Shown here piece after piece: positions 54,822 through 64,000 of a stretch of DNA of 64,000 bases. The notes beneath the pieces are model-generated. The model did not search any database and was not told the origin of the DNA. It saw only the letters and a program-made list of their open reading frames with translations. A program made the translations under genes and the position numbers. Location: the NCBI RefSeq assembly GCF_000219625.1, contig NC_018215.1, positions 1,364,001-1,428,000 of the forward strand, given 5' to 3'. The number at the start of each line of letters is the position of its first letter. Positions within the stretch are counted from its first letter, which is position 1. The stretch is from Zymoseptoria tritici IPO323 (taxonomy: Eukaryota > Ascomycota > Dothideomycetes > Mycosphaerellales > Mycosphaerellaceae).

Positions 54822-56753
54822 TCAAGATCCGCCTTTCTGCTTTCGACAATTTGACGGTGGTCCCGTATCACAGACATCCCCTTCCGAATTCCTTGCTTTG
54901 ATCAAGTCGGCGGCCTTCTCCGCGATTGCATACACTGTGCCGCACAAATGTGTTGCTGGAATCATCGGCATGATCGATACGTCCACCACACTCAGCCTCT
55001 CCACTCCATAAACCAGAAGTTCGGGACTGACGACACCACCCAGCGCCAACGGCATCATCGGATTTGAGCACGAAGGGTGCGAGAACGACGGAGACAGGAG
55101 TCTCTGCTGAAATTGCTTCAGAATATCCTCGGTGCTGACATATCCCGGGCCCGGTATCGTCTCGCTCGCGCCCAACGATTGCATGCTCGGAGTCTGATAG
55201 AACTTCCGCGTGTAATTGAGCATCGCGACGGTGATGATGCCGTCCATCGGGTTCGCCAGCGTATTGTAGTCCACCTGCGGACCCAGGAGAGGATCAGACA
55301 TGTTGAGGACGATGGTACCTCTCGAGAGCGGTTTCTGAAAGGCATTCGCTACCATCTTCCCGCCGTTGAACGTCATTTCGTACACTGCACTCTTGGTACC
55401 ACCAAGTCTGTCGACGAGGATTGCGTGCTGCGCTGCGTATCCAATCCTTGATGTGAAGTCGTAGGAGTCGGGTAGGTATCGCGATGGATCCTGTGCCGCG
55501 ATCTGCGCGACGATTTCGTCTACGTCTGGGCTGATTGTGCGCAGGCTCAGGAATGCGGCGTTGTTCCCGTGCGGCTGTATGAGTGGACCACTACGCGACT
55601 TGTCGTACTCATCTCTTGCTTCTCGGAAGAACGTGGTGTTGGACTGGAGGAGTCCTGGGCTAGGATAGGTGTCGTTGAGGAGGTCCCAGTACATGTACAA
55701 AGCAGGATGGTCTTGGAAGTTCGTCCCTACGCCTGGAAGATCTTCGATGACTTCGATGCCCGCCGCTTCCAGCATGCCTCGTGGACCGATACCAGATTTA
55801 TGGAGCAAGTTCGTGGAGAAAACTGGTCCAGCCGCCATGATCACCTCTTTTCTAGCGCTCGCCTTGTAGGTCTTGCTGTCCAAGAGACTGGTCATGGTGA
55901 TGCCGACCGCAGTCTTGCCTTTAAAGTTCACTTTCTCGACTCGCGTCTGGGTCAAAAGATGCAAGTTCGACCTGTCCGCAATGGGATCGTAGTACCCTGT
56001 TTTGGCGCTCGATCGAGTCTGCGTAGTCGGATCCTGGCTGCTCGGCACCCACATGACACCCAATCCGGAACCATCATTTCCTTCCTCAGGAAAGCGAATG
56101 TCGTCGCCCATCTCGCGCCACGCCTGCAGGAAAGTCGGTAGTTCGGGCCATTGGAAAGGCGGTATACTGGAATGGATGGGACCGGATTGTCCCCAGCAGG
56201 ACTCATCCCAGGTATAGTTGTACATCTCCGCGATCTCTGGAGAGGGTACGGACCAATTCGTCGACTTGATGAAGTAAGGCAACAGGTCATCGAAGCCCCA
56301 GCCTGGGTTACCCAGTTGCTCCCATGCGTCGTAGTCCGCCGCGCTTGCGCGATCGAAGAACATTCCATTGATGACGCTGCCGCCTCCTACTGTAGCTGCT
56401 GCAGCGACAAAGTATGGTGTGTTGGAGAGGTGCTTCAAGGGCATCGAAGTCACCGGAGCCAGGTCATGGAAGCTGTTCACATTGGTCGTGTACGGCAGCA
56501 GCACGCGCTCTCCATTGTCAATCTGTCCCATTTCCACCACCAGAACCGAGACGTGTGCATGTGCGGTGAGGCGGTTCGCTACTGTCAGTCCGGATGTCCC
56601 GCCGCCGACGATGATGTAGTCGTATGTGGTGTTGATGTCCCGAGGGTGTTGGACATGTGAAATTCCACCCTTCGGAGGCGATTTGTCCGCGGCCAACGTT
56701 GCGACAGCAAGCGGCAGCGAAAGCAGTGATGCTAACAGCGAGTGCACTGCCAT
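54822..56753 (-). CDS. secreted GMC-family FAD oxidoreductase, 643 aa
   Basis: Glucose-methanol-choline oxidoreductase; oxidises alcohols or sugars with FAD, passing electrons to O2 or quinones. Single exon. The signal peptide starts at ATG 56753 (MAVHSLLASLLSLPLAVATL); the codon at 56771 is TTG and is not the start. Seen: YDYIIVGGGTSGLTVANRLT (FAD-binding GxGxxG), VGGGSVINGMFFDRAS (GMC signature 1), AAGPVFSTNLLHKSGIGPRG (signature 2), HPALYMY, and the C-terminal block VVDVSIMPMIPATHLCGTVY with AEKAADLI. Several NxS/T sites suggest glycosylation. The subfamily (aryl-alcohol oxidase, glucose dehydrogenase or other) cannot be fixed by eye. Confidence 0.93.
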   Translation of the reverse strand: MAVHSLLASLLSLPLAVATLAADKSPPKGGISHVQHPRDINTTYDYIIVGGGTSGLTVANRLTAHAHVSVLVVEMGQIDNGERVLLPYTTNVNSFHDLAPVTSMPLKHLSNTPYFVAAAATVGGGSVINGMFFDRASAADYDAWEQLGNPGWGFDDLLPYFIKSTNWSVPSPEIAEMYNYTWDESCWGQSGPIHSSIPPFQWPELPTFLQAWREMGDDIRFPEEGNDGSGLGVMWVPSSQDPTTQTRSSAKTGYYDPIADRSNLHLLTQTRVEKVNFKGKTAVGITMTSLLDSKTYKASARKEVIMAAGPVFSTNLLHKSGIGPRGMLEAAGIEVIEDLPGVGTNFQDHPALYMYWDLLNDTYPSPGLLQSNTTFFREARDEYDKSRSGPLIQPHGNNAAFLSLRTISPDVDEIVAQIAAQDPSRYLPDSYDFTSRIGYAAQHAILVDRLGGTKSAVYEMTFNGGKMVANAFQKPLSRGTIVLNMSDPLLGPQVDYNTLANPMDGIITVAMLNYTRKFYQTPSMQSLGASETIPGPGYVSTEDILKQFQQRLLSPSFSHPSCSNPMMPLALGGVVSPELLVYGVERLSVVDVSIMPMIPATHLCGTVYAIAEKAADLIKARNSEGDVCDTGPPSNCRKQKGGS

Positions 56754-57296
56754 GGTCACTGTCGAGCGCAATGGCTGAAGGGCCGGAAACGATTGTGTGT
56801 GGTGGACTGTGGAGTCGAGATGCGTTCAGATCTCATCACCTCCGCCAGTGCCAGCAGATTATCAAGCGCAGAGCGAGTTCGAAAGTGGACAGGCCCCCAC
56901 GGAGATTGGAATGGTTGGTGTCAGCATCGCGAGGTGCGGTGTTAACCAGGGCTGTGGGAACGAGTCCACCCTGGGGACATCCTTGCAATCGAATTTGAAA
57001 TAACCGCCGGGATGTGTAGAAGGAGACTTTGACTCGCAAGGACACAACAGCGAAGATCAAGCACCTGCCGGCAGATGGCCTGAGTAGATATCCAAGTGAT
57101 TCAATTCGACTCATCGGCTTGAGCATACCGTCGTTCTCATTATTGTCGTTGAAACCCACATCGTTCCTCTTCCGGTTTTCTAACCAACGTCAGCCGGCAT
57201 TTTGCACAGGGTGCCCACGCCGAGTAACACCACTCGATCATCCCTGTTTGCCACGAATGAGCCTTACTTTTAACTTTTCCCCAAGCATCAACCCAG
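56754..57296. other. intergenic, promoter of the GMC gene
   Basis: No gene is supported. It ends at the target duplication of the MITE. Confidence 0.5.
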
Positions 57297-57438
57297 CATC
57301 ACAACGGGAAATGATAAATACCGAGAACGCGGTGGCTAAATACCGAACTCCATGTTAGCGCATACGCCGACGGAAGGGGGGGCAGAGTTCGGTATTTAGC
57401 CACTGCGTTCTCGGTATTTATCATTTCCCCATCACAAC
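57297..57438. mobile_element. MITE, 124 bp, Mutator-like (9-bp target duplication)
   Basis: The element 57306-57429 begins GGGAAATGATAAATACCGAG and ends with the reverse complement of that; the inverted repeats are about 45 bp with a single mismatch (G/A at the 26th base) around a loop of about 30 bp. It is flanked on both sides by CATCACAAC (57297-57305 and 57430-57438), a 9-bp direct repeat. A 9-bp duplication is the mark of Mutator-type elements; hAT elements make 8 bp. No coding capacity. The low divergence of the arms indicates a fairly recent insertion. Confidence 0.93.
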
Positions 57439-58136
57439 GCGGGCAAGACAGATTTGTGGTGGACATTCAGATGAACTCCAATACATGCCAAATTGGGTGT
57501 GTCGCGTCACTACTTCGCCTTTGTTGAGCATCGGTCTTCCTCGTGCGACGACGAAATCCTTCGCCGCGTGGCAGTTCCTTGCCAGTTGAGAGTCAGTGAA
57601 TGCCTCGGTCACGAGGAGATCCATGTCGTCCACGCGGTCGAAGCATGTTTGACTTTTCTTACCCATGTTAACGGGGTGTCAGCTCATTTTCGCTTAAGGA
57701 GAGTTTGCGAATTTGTGACTTTGAAGAGTCCAGACTCCGGAACGCTGACATCCGTCGTGCTGGACATGGACCTGGAACTATGCCGTCGAGGGGATTCGAG
57801 CTGATTGTGTGGCCGTAGAGTAAAAGTAGGAAGACGGACATGCCAGGATAACGTCGTCACCATGTCTGTATATCCACAAAGATAATACTGTACATGCAAA
57901 ACAATAGAAGCTCAGGGGTATCTCTAAACAATTCGCTCGCCCGCTCAGAAACGAATGATGTGCATGATCGTAGGAAAAGAGAGAGAGAAGAACGCAGGAT
58001 AACGCAGGAACCGAATGGCAGCGTGCAGGCAATCGATCAATCAAGAAGAGCAGTCATCGTAGGGCACAAGCCCATGTCCACCACCACTGTACTAGAGTCG
58101 TGTAAATCATCGTCAAAATTCAGCGTCCAATGGAAA
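57439..58136. other. intergenic, no gene seen
   Basis: Between the MITE and the 3' side of the DUF7514-type gene, including its 3' UTR. Confidence 0.45.
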
Positions 58137-58496
58137 TCATTTCTGCTCAGACCGATTGCCAAGACTTGACCGCGCATGCCGTTCACGCCTCGCGCGCTCG
58201 GTGCTGCTGCTTCGATCAGAGCTGTTCTTCCGCAGTGGAGAGGGCGGATAAAGCCCGGTAAATGACATTGGCGGAGTCTGGCTTCCTCCCGACAGGATCC
58301 CGCCTCGAAAGCTTAGCGGAGGCGTGGAAGTTCTGCTGCCGGTCGGAGGATGACTCTCGCCGCTGTGTCTTCTCGCAAAAGCGGGAGCCAAGAAGCGAGC
58401 TGGCAACGGGCTGTACATGCCGCCAGCAATGTCGTCGCCGCTATTTTGACGAGACGAAGGAGCAAGACTGCCACTCCCCGAGCTTTCGCGGCCTCT
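58137..58496 (-). other. in-frame open extension after the stop of the next gene
   Basis: Directly after the TAG at 58499-58497 the same frame stays open for 119 codons to a TGA at 58139-58137. The text keeps the style of the preceding protein: RESSGSGSLAPSSRQNSGDD, SHPPTGSRTSTPPLSFRGG, SFTGLYPPSPLRKNSSDR. This suggests that the protein once ended, or still sometimes ends, at 58137. Confidence 0.6.
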
Positions 58497-60746
58497 CTAG
58501 TGCCCCGAAGCGCCGTACATTGGACCATTGCCTGCGTAACTTCCGTAGCCATCAGAGCCTCCTCCCCCAGGCGCCATGGAACCAGAGCCAGGAGGCATGC
58601 TCTGGTACCAGCTTCGTCGTCGTTCGCCTTCCTGCGCGCTTCCGCTATTCCTATGTGGAAAGTTGCCGTTGGGTGGTGGTGGACCTCCTGATGCGTATGC
58701 TGAGTCGTAGCCGGATGGATTTGGTGGCGGATTATTGCGTGGAGGGATCGGACGACTATTGCTGTATTCGTCCTCAGTGGCACTCGCGTGCCTGTCTGCT
58801 GGGCGACGAACATTGTGTGGACGAGCAACGTCATCGTCCAAGTCCTCAGTGAAGCGATCGCGAGCGCCAAATGACGTTCCATAGAGATTAGAGGCATACT
58901 GCGAAGGTGGAATAGCCCCGACGTCTATGGGATCGCTACGAGCGAATCCGCCACGTGGTGGCGAACGTCGAGAACTCTTTCCTCCAGCGCCCGAATGTGC
59001 ACCAATAGACATTCTATGGCTCCTGGTGGACGACGGAATACTGCTATATTCCGTCGGGAGGGCAGAGGATGCAGGATTGTTGGCGCGCGAGGAACGACTG
59101 CCGCTCGCTTCCGGTCTGTATTGGCTGGTTGCTGGTCGATTGTAGTCTCGCGAGTCTCGCTCATCGCCGGCTTCATATTTCTTGCCCATACCCTCCTTCC
59201 CAAAGTATGGCTTTCGCTCGCGCTCGATTGGAACGGCCGGTGGGCTGATATCCTCGTCGTCGAACGCATTTGACTGCTGCGACGCCTGCGAGTACGGATT
59301 GCGCTCCCGTTCGACGAAGAGGCTTTGCAAAGGCGGAACCGGAGGAGGTGGCGGCATGGCAAATGCACCTCTTTGAAGCGGGACGTGGACCGGCTCGTGA
59401 TTGAGACTGGAGATCAGCCTTTGCTCTGCCTGAACATTTGGCTGTCGTGGCAGGAGTCTTCTGGGCAACTCCTTTGGAAATCGTTCAGACTTGTCATCAG
59501 CGTTTGAGATTGGCATGTTTTGGACTGCTTTCGCCAATCGCTCGAACTCCGTGTCTGGGTGCGCTTGAATCACGCATGTCATGAATGCTTCGAAGCCGAC
59601 GGGAGTCAAGCCAGGAGTGCTAGGCGGCTCCTGAGGTTGTTGCTGGACCAGATGATGCTGGCAAAGCATTTTCCGATACATAATGGAAATTGACGCAGAT
59701 GAGAGCTTGCCTCCAAAAATGACATCCCACGGGTAATACTCCTTGGCAGTCTTTGTCTCGTTCAAGAACTGGAGCATCTTCGGAGGCGTCACCACAAGAC
59801 TTCCTTTCGGTTCGTAGTCTTCTATCAAGTGTTTGGCCAAACCCCTCAAGAATTGGCCTAACCGTTTAGTCGGAGATCCAGTACCGTCAAACAGTGGCTG
59901 CCAGATTTTCTCCAGCGTGGTGGTCTCCTCATCCTCGGGAACCGAGGCCGGGCGCTGAGTTCTCTGTGATGCATCGTTGAAATATGCAGCCGCCTCTCTT
60001 ACTCGAGCTGTTGCATCTGCTCCACTGTCTCTCCGCCGTGATTGCGACTTGTTCGTATGTAATGCGGGCTCTCCCGTGCTCGTTGAGCCAATGGTCTTGC
60101 TTCTGCGTGGTGGCGCTCCCACATGCGAAGCCCGAGGTGTCTCCTTGCTACTCTGAGTACTTTGCTGACTTTCTCTGCTCTCCTCGCTCTCCCAGCTCCG
60201 TCTACTGTAGTTGCTACCAGCATCAGACGGCGCGCGTTCGTTCGAGGGTCCTAGACCAGCATCGCGATCATGTAATGGTGAAGGCGGAGTGAACCTGGGA
60301 GGAAAGGAGTCGGTCGAGTGCTGCATTGGCGAGCTTTGCGATGGCGATCGCAGAGGGACGTCGATCGGAAATATGGCAGGTGATGGAGGTATGGCGATGT
60401 TGGACGACTGTAGCGTCTTGATCACCTGCTCTGTGACCTGCTCGGTGAGTCGCTTCATAAACGCCGGATCGAGCTCATTCGCGGTCGACGAGTTGTCGAA
60501 CGCGGTATTGACAACATCTTTAATTGGTTGTTGCGGTTGGTGGACAACGGGACGTGAGTTGGCTCGTGATCGAGTGCCTCGCGGCTGAGCTCGCGCAGAA
60601 GCATCGTCATTTGATCGAGATGGTGAGCGTGAAGCCGCCGGTCGCGAGTTGGGCGCGATGAAAGGCTCTTGAAAGTCCTGGACAGTCGGCGGCGGCGGGT
60701 GTGAATTGACTGGCGTGCCAGACGATGAAGTCGAGTGGTCTCCCAT
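58497..60746 (-). CDS. DUF7514-type fungal protein, 749 aa
   Basis: Single-exon gene of a family known only as a domain of unknown function in ascomycetes. The N-terminal 270 residues are Ser/Pro/Arg-rich and disordered, with a short helix (FMKRLTEQVTEQVIKTL). The conserved domain is about 275-445: EKIWQPLFDGTGSPTKRLGQ, LRGLAKHLIEDYEPKGSLVV, YPWDVIFGGKLSSASISIMY, FEAFMTCVIQAHPDTEFERL. The C-terminal third is again disordered, rich in Arg, Ser, Pro and Tyr, ending GNGPMYGASGH. The ATG at 60746 is the first in frame. Assignment to DUF7514 is from memory of the domain pattern. The stop codon may not be the true end (see the entry for 58137-58496). Confidence 0.8.
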   Translation of the reverse strand: MGDHSTSSSGTPVNSHPPPPTVQDFQEPFIAPNSRPAASRSPSRSNDDASARAQPRGTRSRANSRPVVHQPQQPIKDVVNTAFDNSSTANELDPAFMKRLTEQVTEQVIKTLQSSNIAIPPSPAIFPIDVPLRSPSQSSPMQHSTDSFPPRFTPPSPLHDRDAGLGPSNERAPSDAGSNYSRRSWESEESRESQQSTQSSKETPRASHVGAPPRRSKTIGSTSTGEPALHTNKSQSRRRDSGADATARVREAAAYFNDASQRTQRPASVPEDEETTTLEKIWQPLFDGTGSPTKRLGQFLRGLAKHLIEDYEPKGSLVVTPPKMLQFLNETKTAKEYYPWDVIFGGKLSSASISIMYRKMLCQHHLVQQQPQEPPSTPGLTPVGFEAFMTCVIQAHPDTEFERLAKAVQNMPISNADDKSERFPKELPRRLLPRQPNVQAEQRLISSLNHEPVHVPLQRGAFAMPPPPPVPPLQSLFVERERNPYSQASQQSNAFDDEDISPPAVPIERERKPYFGKEGMGKKYEAGDERDSRDYNRPATSQYRPEASGSRSSRANNPASSALPTEYSSIPSSTRSHRMSIGAHSGAGGKSSRRSPPRGGFARSDPIDVGAIPPSQYASNLYGTSFGARDRFTEDLDDDVARPHNVRRPADRHASATEDEYSNSRPIPPRNNPPPNPSGYDSAYASGGPPPPNGNFPHRNSGSAQEGERRRSWYQSMPPGSGSMAPGGGGSDGYGSYAGNGPMYGASGH

Positions 60747-61467
60747 ATTGGCGGGCTCAGGAGGACTAGGATGTGCAACACTAGCGTACAGTCCGCAGCG
60801 TGCAAGATGTAGAGTGCTGGCGACCCAAGATTGAGGTTAGACTTGGTCCAGGGCGACGGTCATGGCGTTACTGGAAGCCGGGCGAGGCACAGCACTCGAG
60901 ACTCGTCCTTGGAGTCGGTGGTCGCTAGGTTGTCGGAAGTGAAGAGCAGTGGTCAGCGAGAGGGAGATTGTCAGAAAAGTGGTACGCTCGGTGAATGGTC
61001 TTGTAGTAACGATAGCAGGTCGAAGGGGCGTAGGGAAGTACTGATTGCAAGCCACGCAGCCTTGTGCGAGCGGGCGATTAGCAGGATATCGGTATCGCAC
61101 GTCGCAGCGATCCCATCTTCCGGTGTCGAACCCTCACACCGGAAGGAGACGACTTCACGAGGGGAGTACACGCGATGCCTTCTTTCGTTTGCGTACAGTT
61201 GTTGCGCATGCAGTCGCAGCTGTGAGTGCAGGTGGGAGGTGGAGTAAGTAGGTGTGCAGCCGACGTCACCATTAGAGCTTTTTTGCAGGGCCTTGCTGTA
61301 TACACTGCCAGGCCACGCAACCACCGGATTCGGAAGGTTACGTGTATGTTGTAAGTGAATTAATCCGGTAAAGCGTGAAAACGCGTATGGTCTGTGCAAT
61401 ATCTCTTGGCCGTGTCGCTCTGGTGTTTACGCTCTTACTTACTGTAAGGGTCTAAACCGAAGTTGCG
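60747..61467. other. intergenic, promoter of the DUF7514-type gene
   Basis: Normal-composition DNA with no supported gene; base composition changes sharply to AT-rich just after it. Confidence 0.5.
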
Positions 61468-62274
61468 CACAAAGGTCCAGATTGTTTGTTTGTTTGTTTG
61501 TTTGTTCCATTTACGTCCTTTCGGAGTCTAAGACTATGTAGGACGGCTTTGCTATAAAGGCAAAGCAGTAGATCTAGTTACAATTAGATTTTTCGGTATT
61601 CTTTAACCTTAGGGGAGACCCCGTGCCTAAGGCAATGCTAAAGGACTTTAAACAAATGCGAGACAAAGGAAATTAAACGAGTATTGCAGCCTAAGGCTGC
61701 AGAATTTTCGCGCTAAGCTTTTGTAGAATTTTTAGCGGATCCTTCCGCTTCGTATATACGCTACGAATTCGAAAGAGATGTAGCGTAAGGCGATGTAGCG
61801 TAAAGGCGCAAAAAGCAGCTATCTAACTCGCTGCCTTCTCTTGTCCTTAATATGCCTTTGTAGAACTATATGCCGCCTTCTAGCGTATATAGCTACGCAG
61901 GTTAATCGCAGAGTTGTAGATTCTACCGAGTTTTAGCTCTTTAAAGTGTATATATGCTTCCTTCGAGGGCGACGAAGTCTCTAGAGAAGGGATATGCGAT
62001 TTCGATTCGGATTTTAAGGAGGTGCGCGTATAGGGCAGAGTAGACTGCTTCTTTCTTCTTCTTGTTCGTAGTGTAGAGGGCTATTCGTTCGAATCGTGCT
62101 ATTATTCTGTTGTAGCTCGTATTTCGAGGCGGATTTCGAGAAGGATTTCGGGCGGATTCGAGAGGTTTTCGAGGAGGTTTCTTCCAGACTATCTTAGTTT
62201 CCCTTCTAAGGAAGGTACTTACGACGGCCACCGCGTAAAGGTGCAGTCTGTTCGGCCGTCACAAAGGTCCAGAT
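61468..62274 (-). mobile_element. probable non-LTR retroelement or SINE-like insertion
   Basis: CACAAAGGTCCAGAT occurs at 61468-61482 and again at 62260-62274, enclosing 777 bp. The left end of the insert is (TTTG)5-6, i.e. a (CAAA)n tail when read on the minus strand, and the right end starts ACGGCCGAACAGACTGCACC in that reading. A 15-bp target duplication plus a simple-sequence 3' tail is the signature of target-primed reverse transcription. No reverse-transcriptase motif was found, so it is either a 5'-truncated LINE or a SINE-like element. The interior is TpA-rich, consistent with RIP. Confidence 0.7.
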
Positions 62275-62519
62275 CCGAATATATGAAATTCTAAAGCTAC
62301 CGAAAAGAAGATCTATCTAGAACAACGGAACGTCGAGTATAAGCTATGTATGCGCGTAGCGTCGCTTGGCGCATACGTAGCCTTCCAGTCGGCCGAAAGG
62401 AAGCTTGTTCCCGATTCGGCCTAGTGGATTTCTGAACCGGCGTTCGTCCGTTAGGCGTTAGCCCAGGCATCGGCACAGCCGATGCAGCCTTAGGCACCAG
62501 CCTCTGACACTTACCTTAT
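62275..62519. other. AT-rich spacer with short hairpins
   Basis: Contains two inverted repeats: CTATGTATGCGC/GCGCATACGTAG (62344-62380, one mismatch) and GCATCGGC-ACA-GCCGATGC (62467-62485). No gene. Confidence 0.5.
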
Positions 62520-64000
62520 TATATGCCCTTAGACCGCTTCCTATACTCTTATAATAGATAATTCGATTAAGCTCGAGCTCGCGGTATTAGTAATCGTATT
62601 AGTAGCCTAGTACGGGCTATATAAGCCGCCGAAGTAGAAGAAGGAAGATTCGTATTACGAGTTTATCGACTAGTCGCTCTATAGAAGGCCGGATAGCTAG
62701 TATCGGAAGTATACGCGGTAAGTAGTAGTAGTAGTAGTAGAAGAAGGAAGAAGGAAGCTAAGCGTTAGAAGTTAAAGGTCACCGTCACCGCCGCTAACTA
62801 ACAATTAACACCTTAGGTTTTTAAAGGATAAAATCGAAGAACTCGCTATTACCTTCGATATTAATATAATAACCTTCTATTATCGTTACTAAGCACTACC
62901 TAAGATAGCTCTTGCTCTTGTCCTTTAGCGCCTATTATATCTATACCGGTAGGAGGATGCTACGGAGAAGTTTAGCCGTAGTAAATTATAGTGCTCTATT
63001 ATTTTTATAGATACTATCGACTACCTCGTAAGGCGGTATAGTACTATTATCGAATAGTATCTACGCCTCCGTAGCTACCGGAGGCTCTATTACTTCGCGA
63101 CTATAATTAGAGACGCTAGCGCCGAGGGCATAATATAGGGGTTCGTAGATAGTTACTTTTAAGGCTTCGTAAGGCCCGGTAGAAACTAAAGGAAGTAGTA
63201 TTTAGGCTATAAGAAGGCATACAGCTACAAATACTAGGCTATTGTTATACCGGATAGTCTCGTATCTAGCCTTATTAGCCCCTTTAACGGTAGTAAGAAC
63301 GACTAGTTTATATATCGATACTCCGGCGTTAACTAATGACTTCGAAGACTCTTCTATAACCGTATACTGCTCTATCTATACGGAGATCCTACATACTTTA
63401 GTAGCTTTAGAGTTATAGCGCTATACGCTTATTTACTTAGTCGCTACTACCTTACGCTAGAGTAGAAGCGCTTTAATAAGAATCTCTCTAGTCTACGGAT
63501 TAGCGTCGAATACGCCTTTAGTAATACTACTTATAAGTAGGCCTACAACACGTTCTATAAGTAGCTTATGCTTAGTAAGTAAGCCGTTAGTTAGTTCTTT
63601 ATAGTAGCCGTGTTGCTTACTAACTACTATACGTACATAAAGGGGCATAATTAAACGAGTAAGAAATATATAATTCGGCTACCGAATCTTTACGAGTACC
63701 TCTATTAGCTATACCCTAACGACGACGTAACGAGCGATAACTCCGAATAAGCGTTTTAGTAGTAATCCTTACCAAATCCGAGCACTAGCTACATCTTCTA
63801 CGACGTCCGGTAATAGTACGAGAAGACTAAACGCCTCGAAGACTTCGAAGTTAGTATTCTTAGTAAGCGCGGCTATACCCGAAATTCCTTAAATTTTACC
63901 GCTATCTATTACTACGTATTAACAACACTATATGTTTACTATATTTCTACTTCCTTTGTAATTTTTAGAGCCGTTAGTAATTAGTAAAAAAAAAACGAGG
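62520..64000 (+). mobile_element. RIP-mutated DDE (PIF/Harbinger-like) transposon remnant
   Basis: Very rich in TpA and poor in CpA/TpG, while CpG is kept, the pattern left by RIP. With many TAG/TAA stops where CAG/CAA or TGG would be expected, the plus strand still shows transposase-like text: YLGYKKAYSYKY then AIVIPDSLVSSLISPFNGSK (about 63200-63300), and KRFNKNLSSLRISVEYAFSN (about 63468-63530), the last resembling the RxxVExxFG element near the third acidic residue of DDE_Tnp_4 (Harbinger-type) nucleases. No intact frame. The element runs off the window, so its terminal repeats cannot be judged. Confidence 0.7.

Overview
The window looks like a piece of a filamentous ascomycete chromosome, most likely a Dothideomycete (Mycosphaerella/Cercospora-type plant-associated fungus). 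Reasons: most genes are cut by 48-70 nt introns with GTRAGT-like donors, CTAAC/CTGAC branch points and YAG acceptors; the protein families are typical of this group (DUF7514-type protein, F-box proteins, Dal5-type carriers, small secreted cysteine-rich proteins); and the right end is an AT-rich, TpA-rich block of the kind made by repeat-induced point mutation (RIP). The class-level assignment is inference. All exon coordinates were worked out by hand from splice signals and frame.

Left part (1-31 kb) is mostly ordinary gene space: a partial Dal5-type carrier, a SNF2-family ATPase, a type-B carboxylesterase, a 53-residue secreted cysteine-rich protein, a second Dal5-type carrier, an uncharacterised protein, the ubiquilin Dsk2, another uncharacterised protein, a large Upf1/NAM7-like SF1 helicase, an RRM-like protein, a small uncharacterised protein, a quinone-oxidoreductase-like MDR enzyme and an F-box protein. 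The helicase (18.9-22.4 kb) is flanked by arrays of 20-21 bp palindromic repeats and carries further tandem repeats in front of its start codon.

The 31-39 kb stretch is an accessory island. After a coiled-coil gene it holds a decayed, oppositely oriented paralogue of that helicase (its ATP-binding part deleted, frames broken), a second copy of one helicase segment joined to half of a RING finger, and uncharacterised reading frames of which only the last (a Cys/His-rich protein) is cleanly open.

The 39-57 kb stretch returns to conserved genes: a GPI-anchored PIR-like wall protein with repeated exons, replication factor C subunit (yeast Rfc5 type), a small hydrophilic protein, a three-exon secreted protein with ten cysteines, a divergent pair of sugar transporter and GH51 arabinofuranosidase (a plausible arabinose release and uptake module), ribosomal protein S6, PRPP synthetase and a secreted GMC oxidoreductase.

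The right end (57-64 kb) holds a compact Mutator-like MITE with a 9-bp target duplication, a DUF7514-type gene whose stop codon is followed in frame by 119 more coding-like codons, and then a transposon compartment: a probable non-LTR insertion with 15-bp target duplications and a (CAAA)n tail, followed by a RIP-mutated PIF/Harbinger-like (DDE) transposase remnant.
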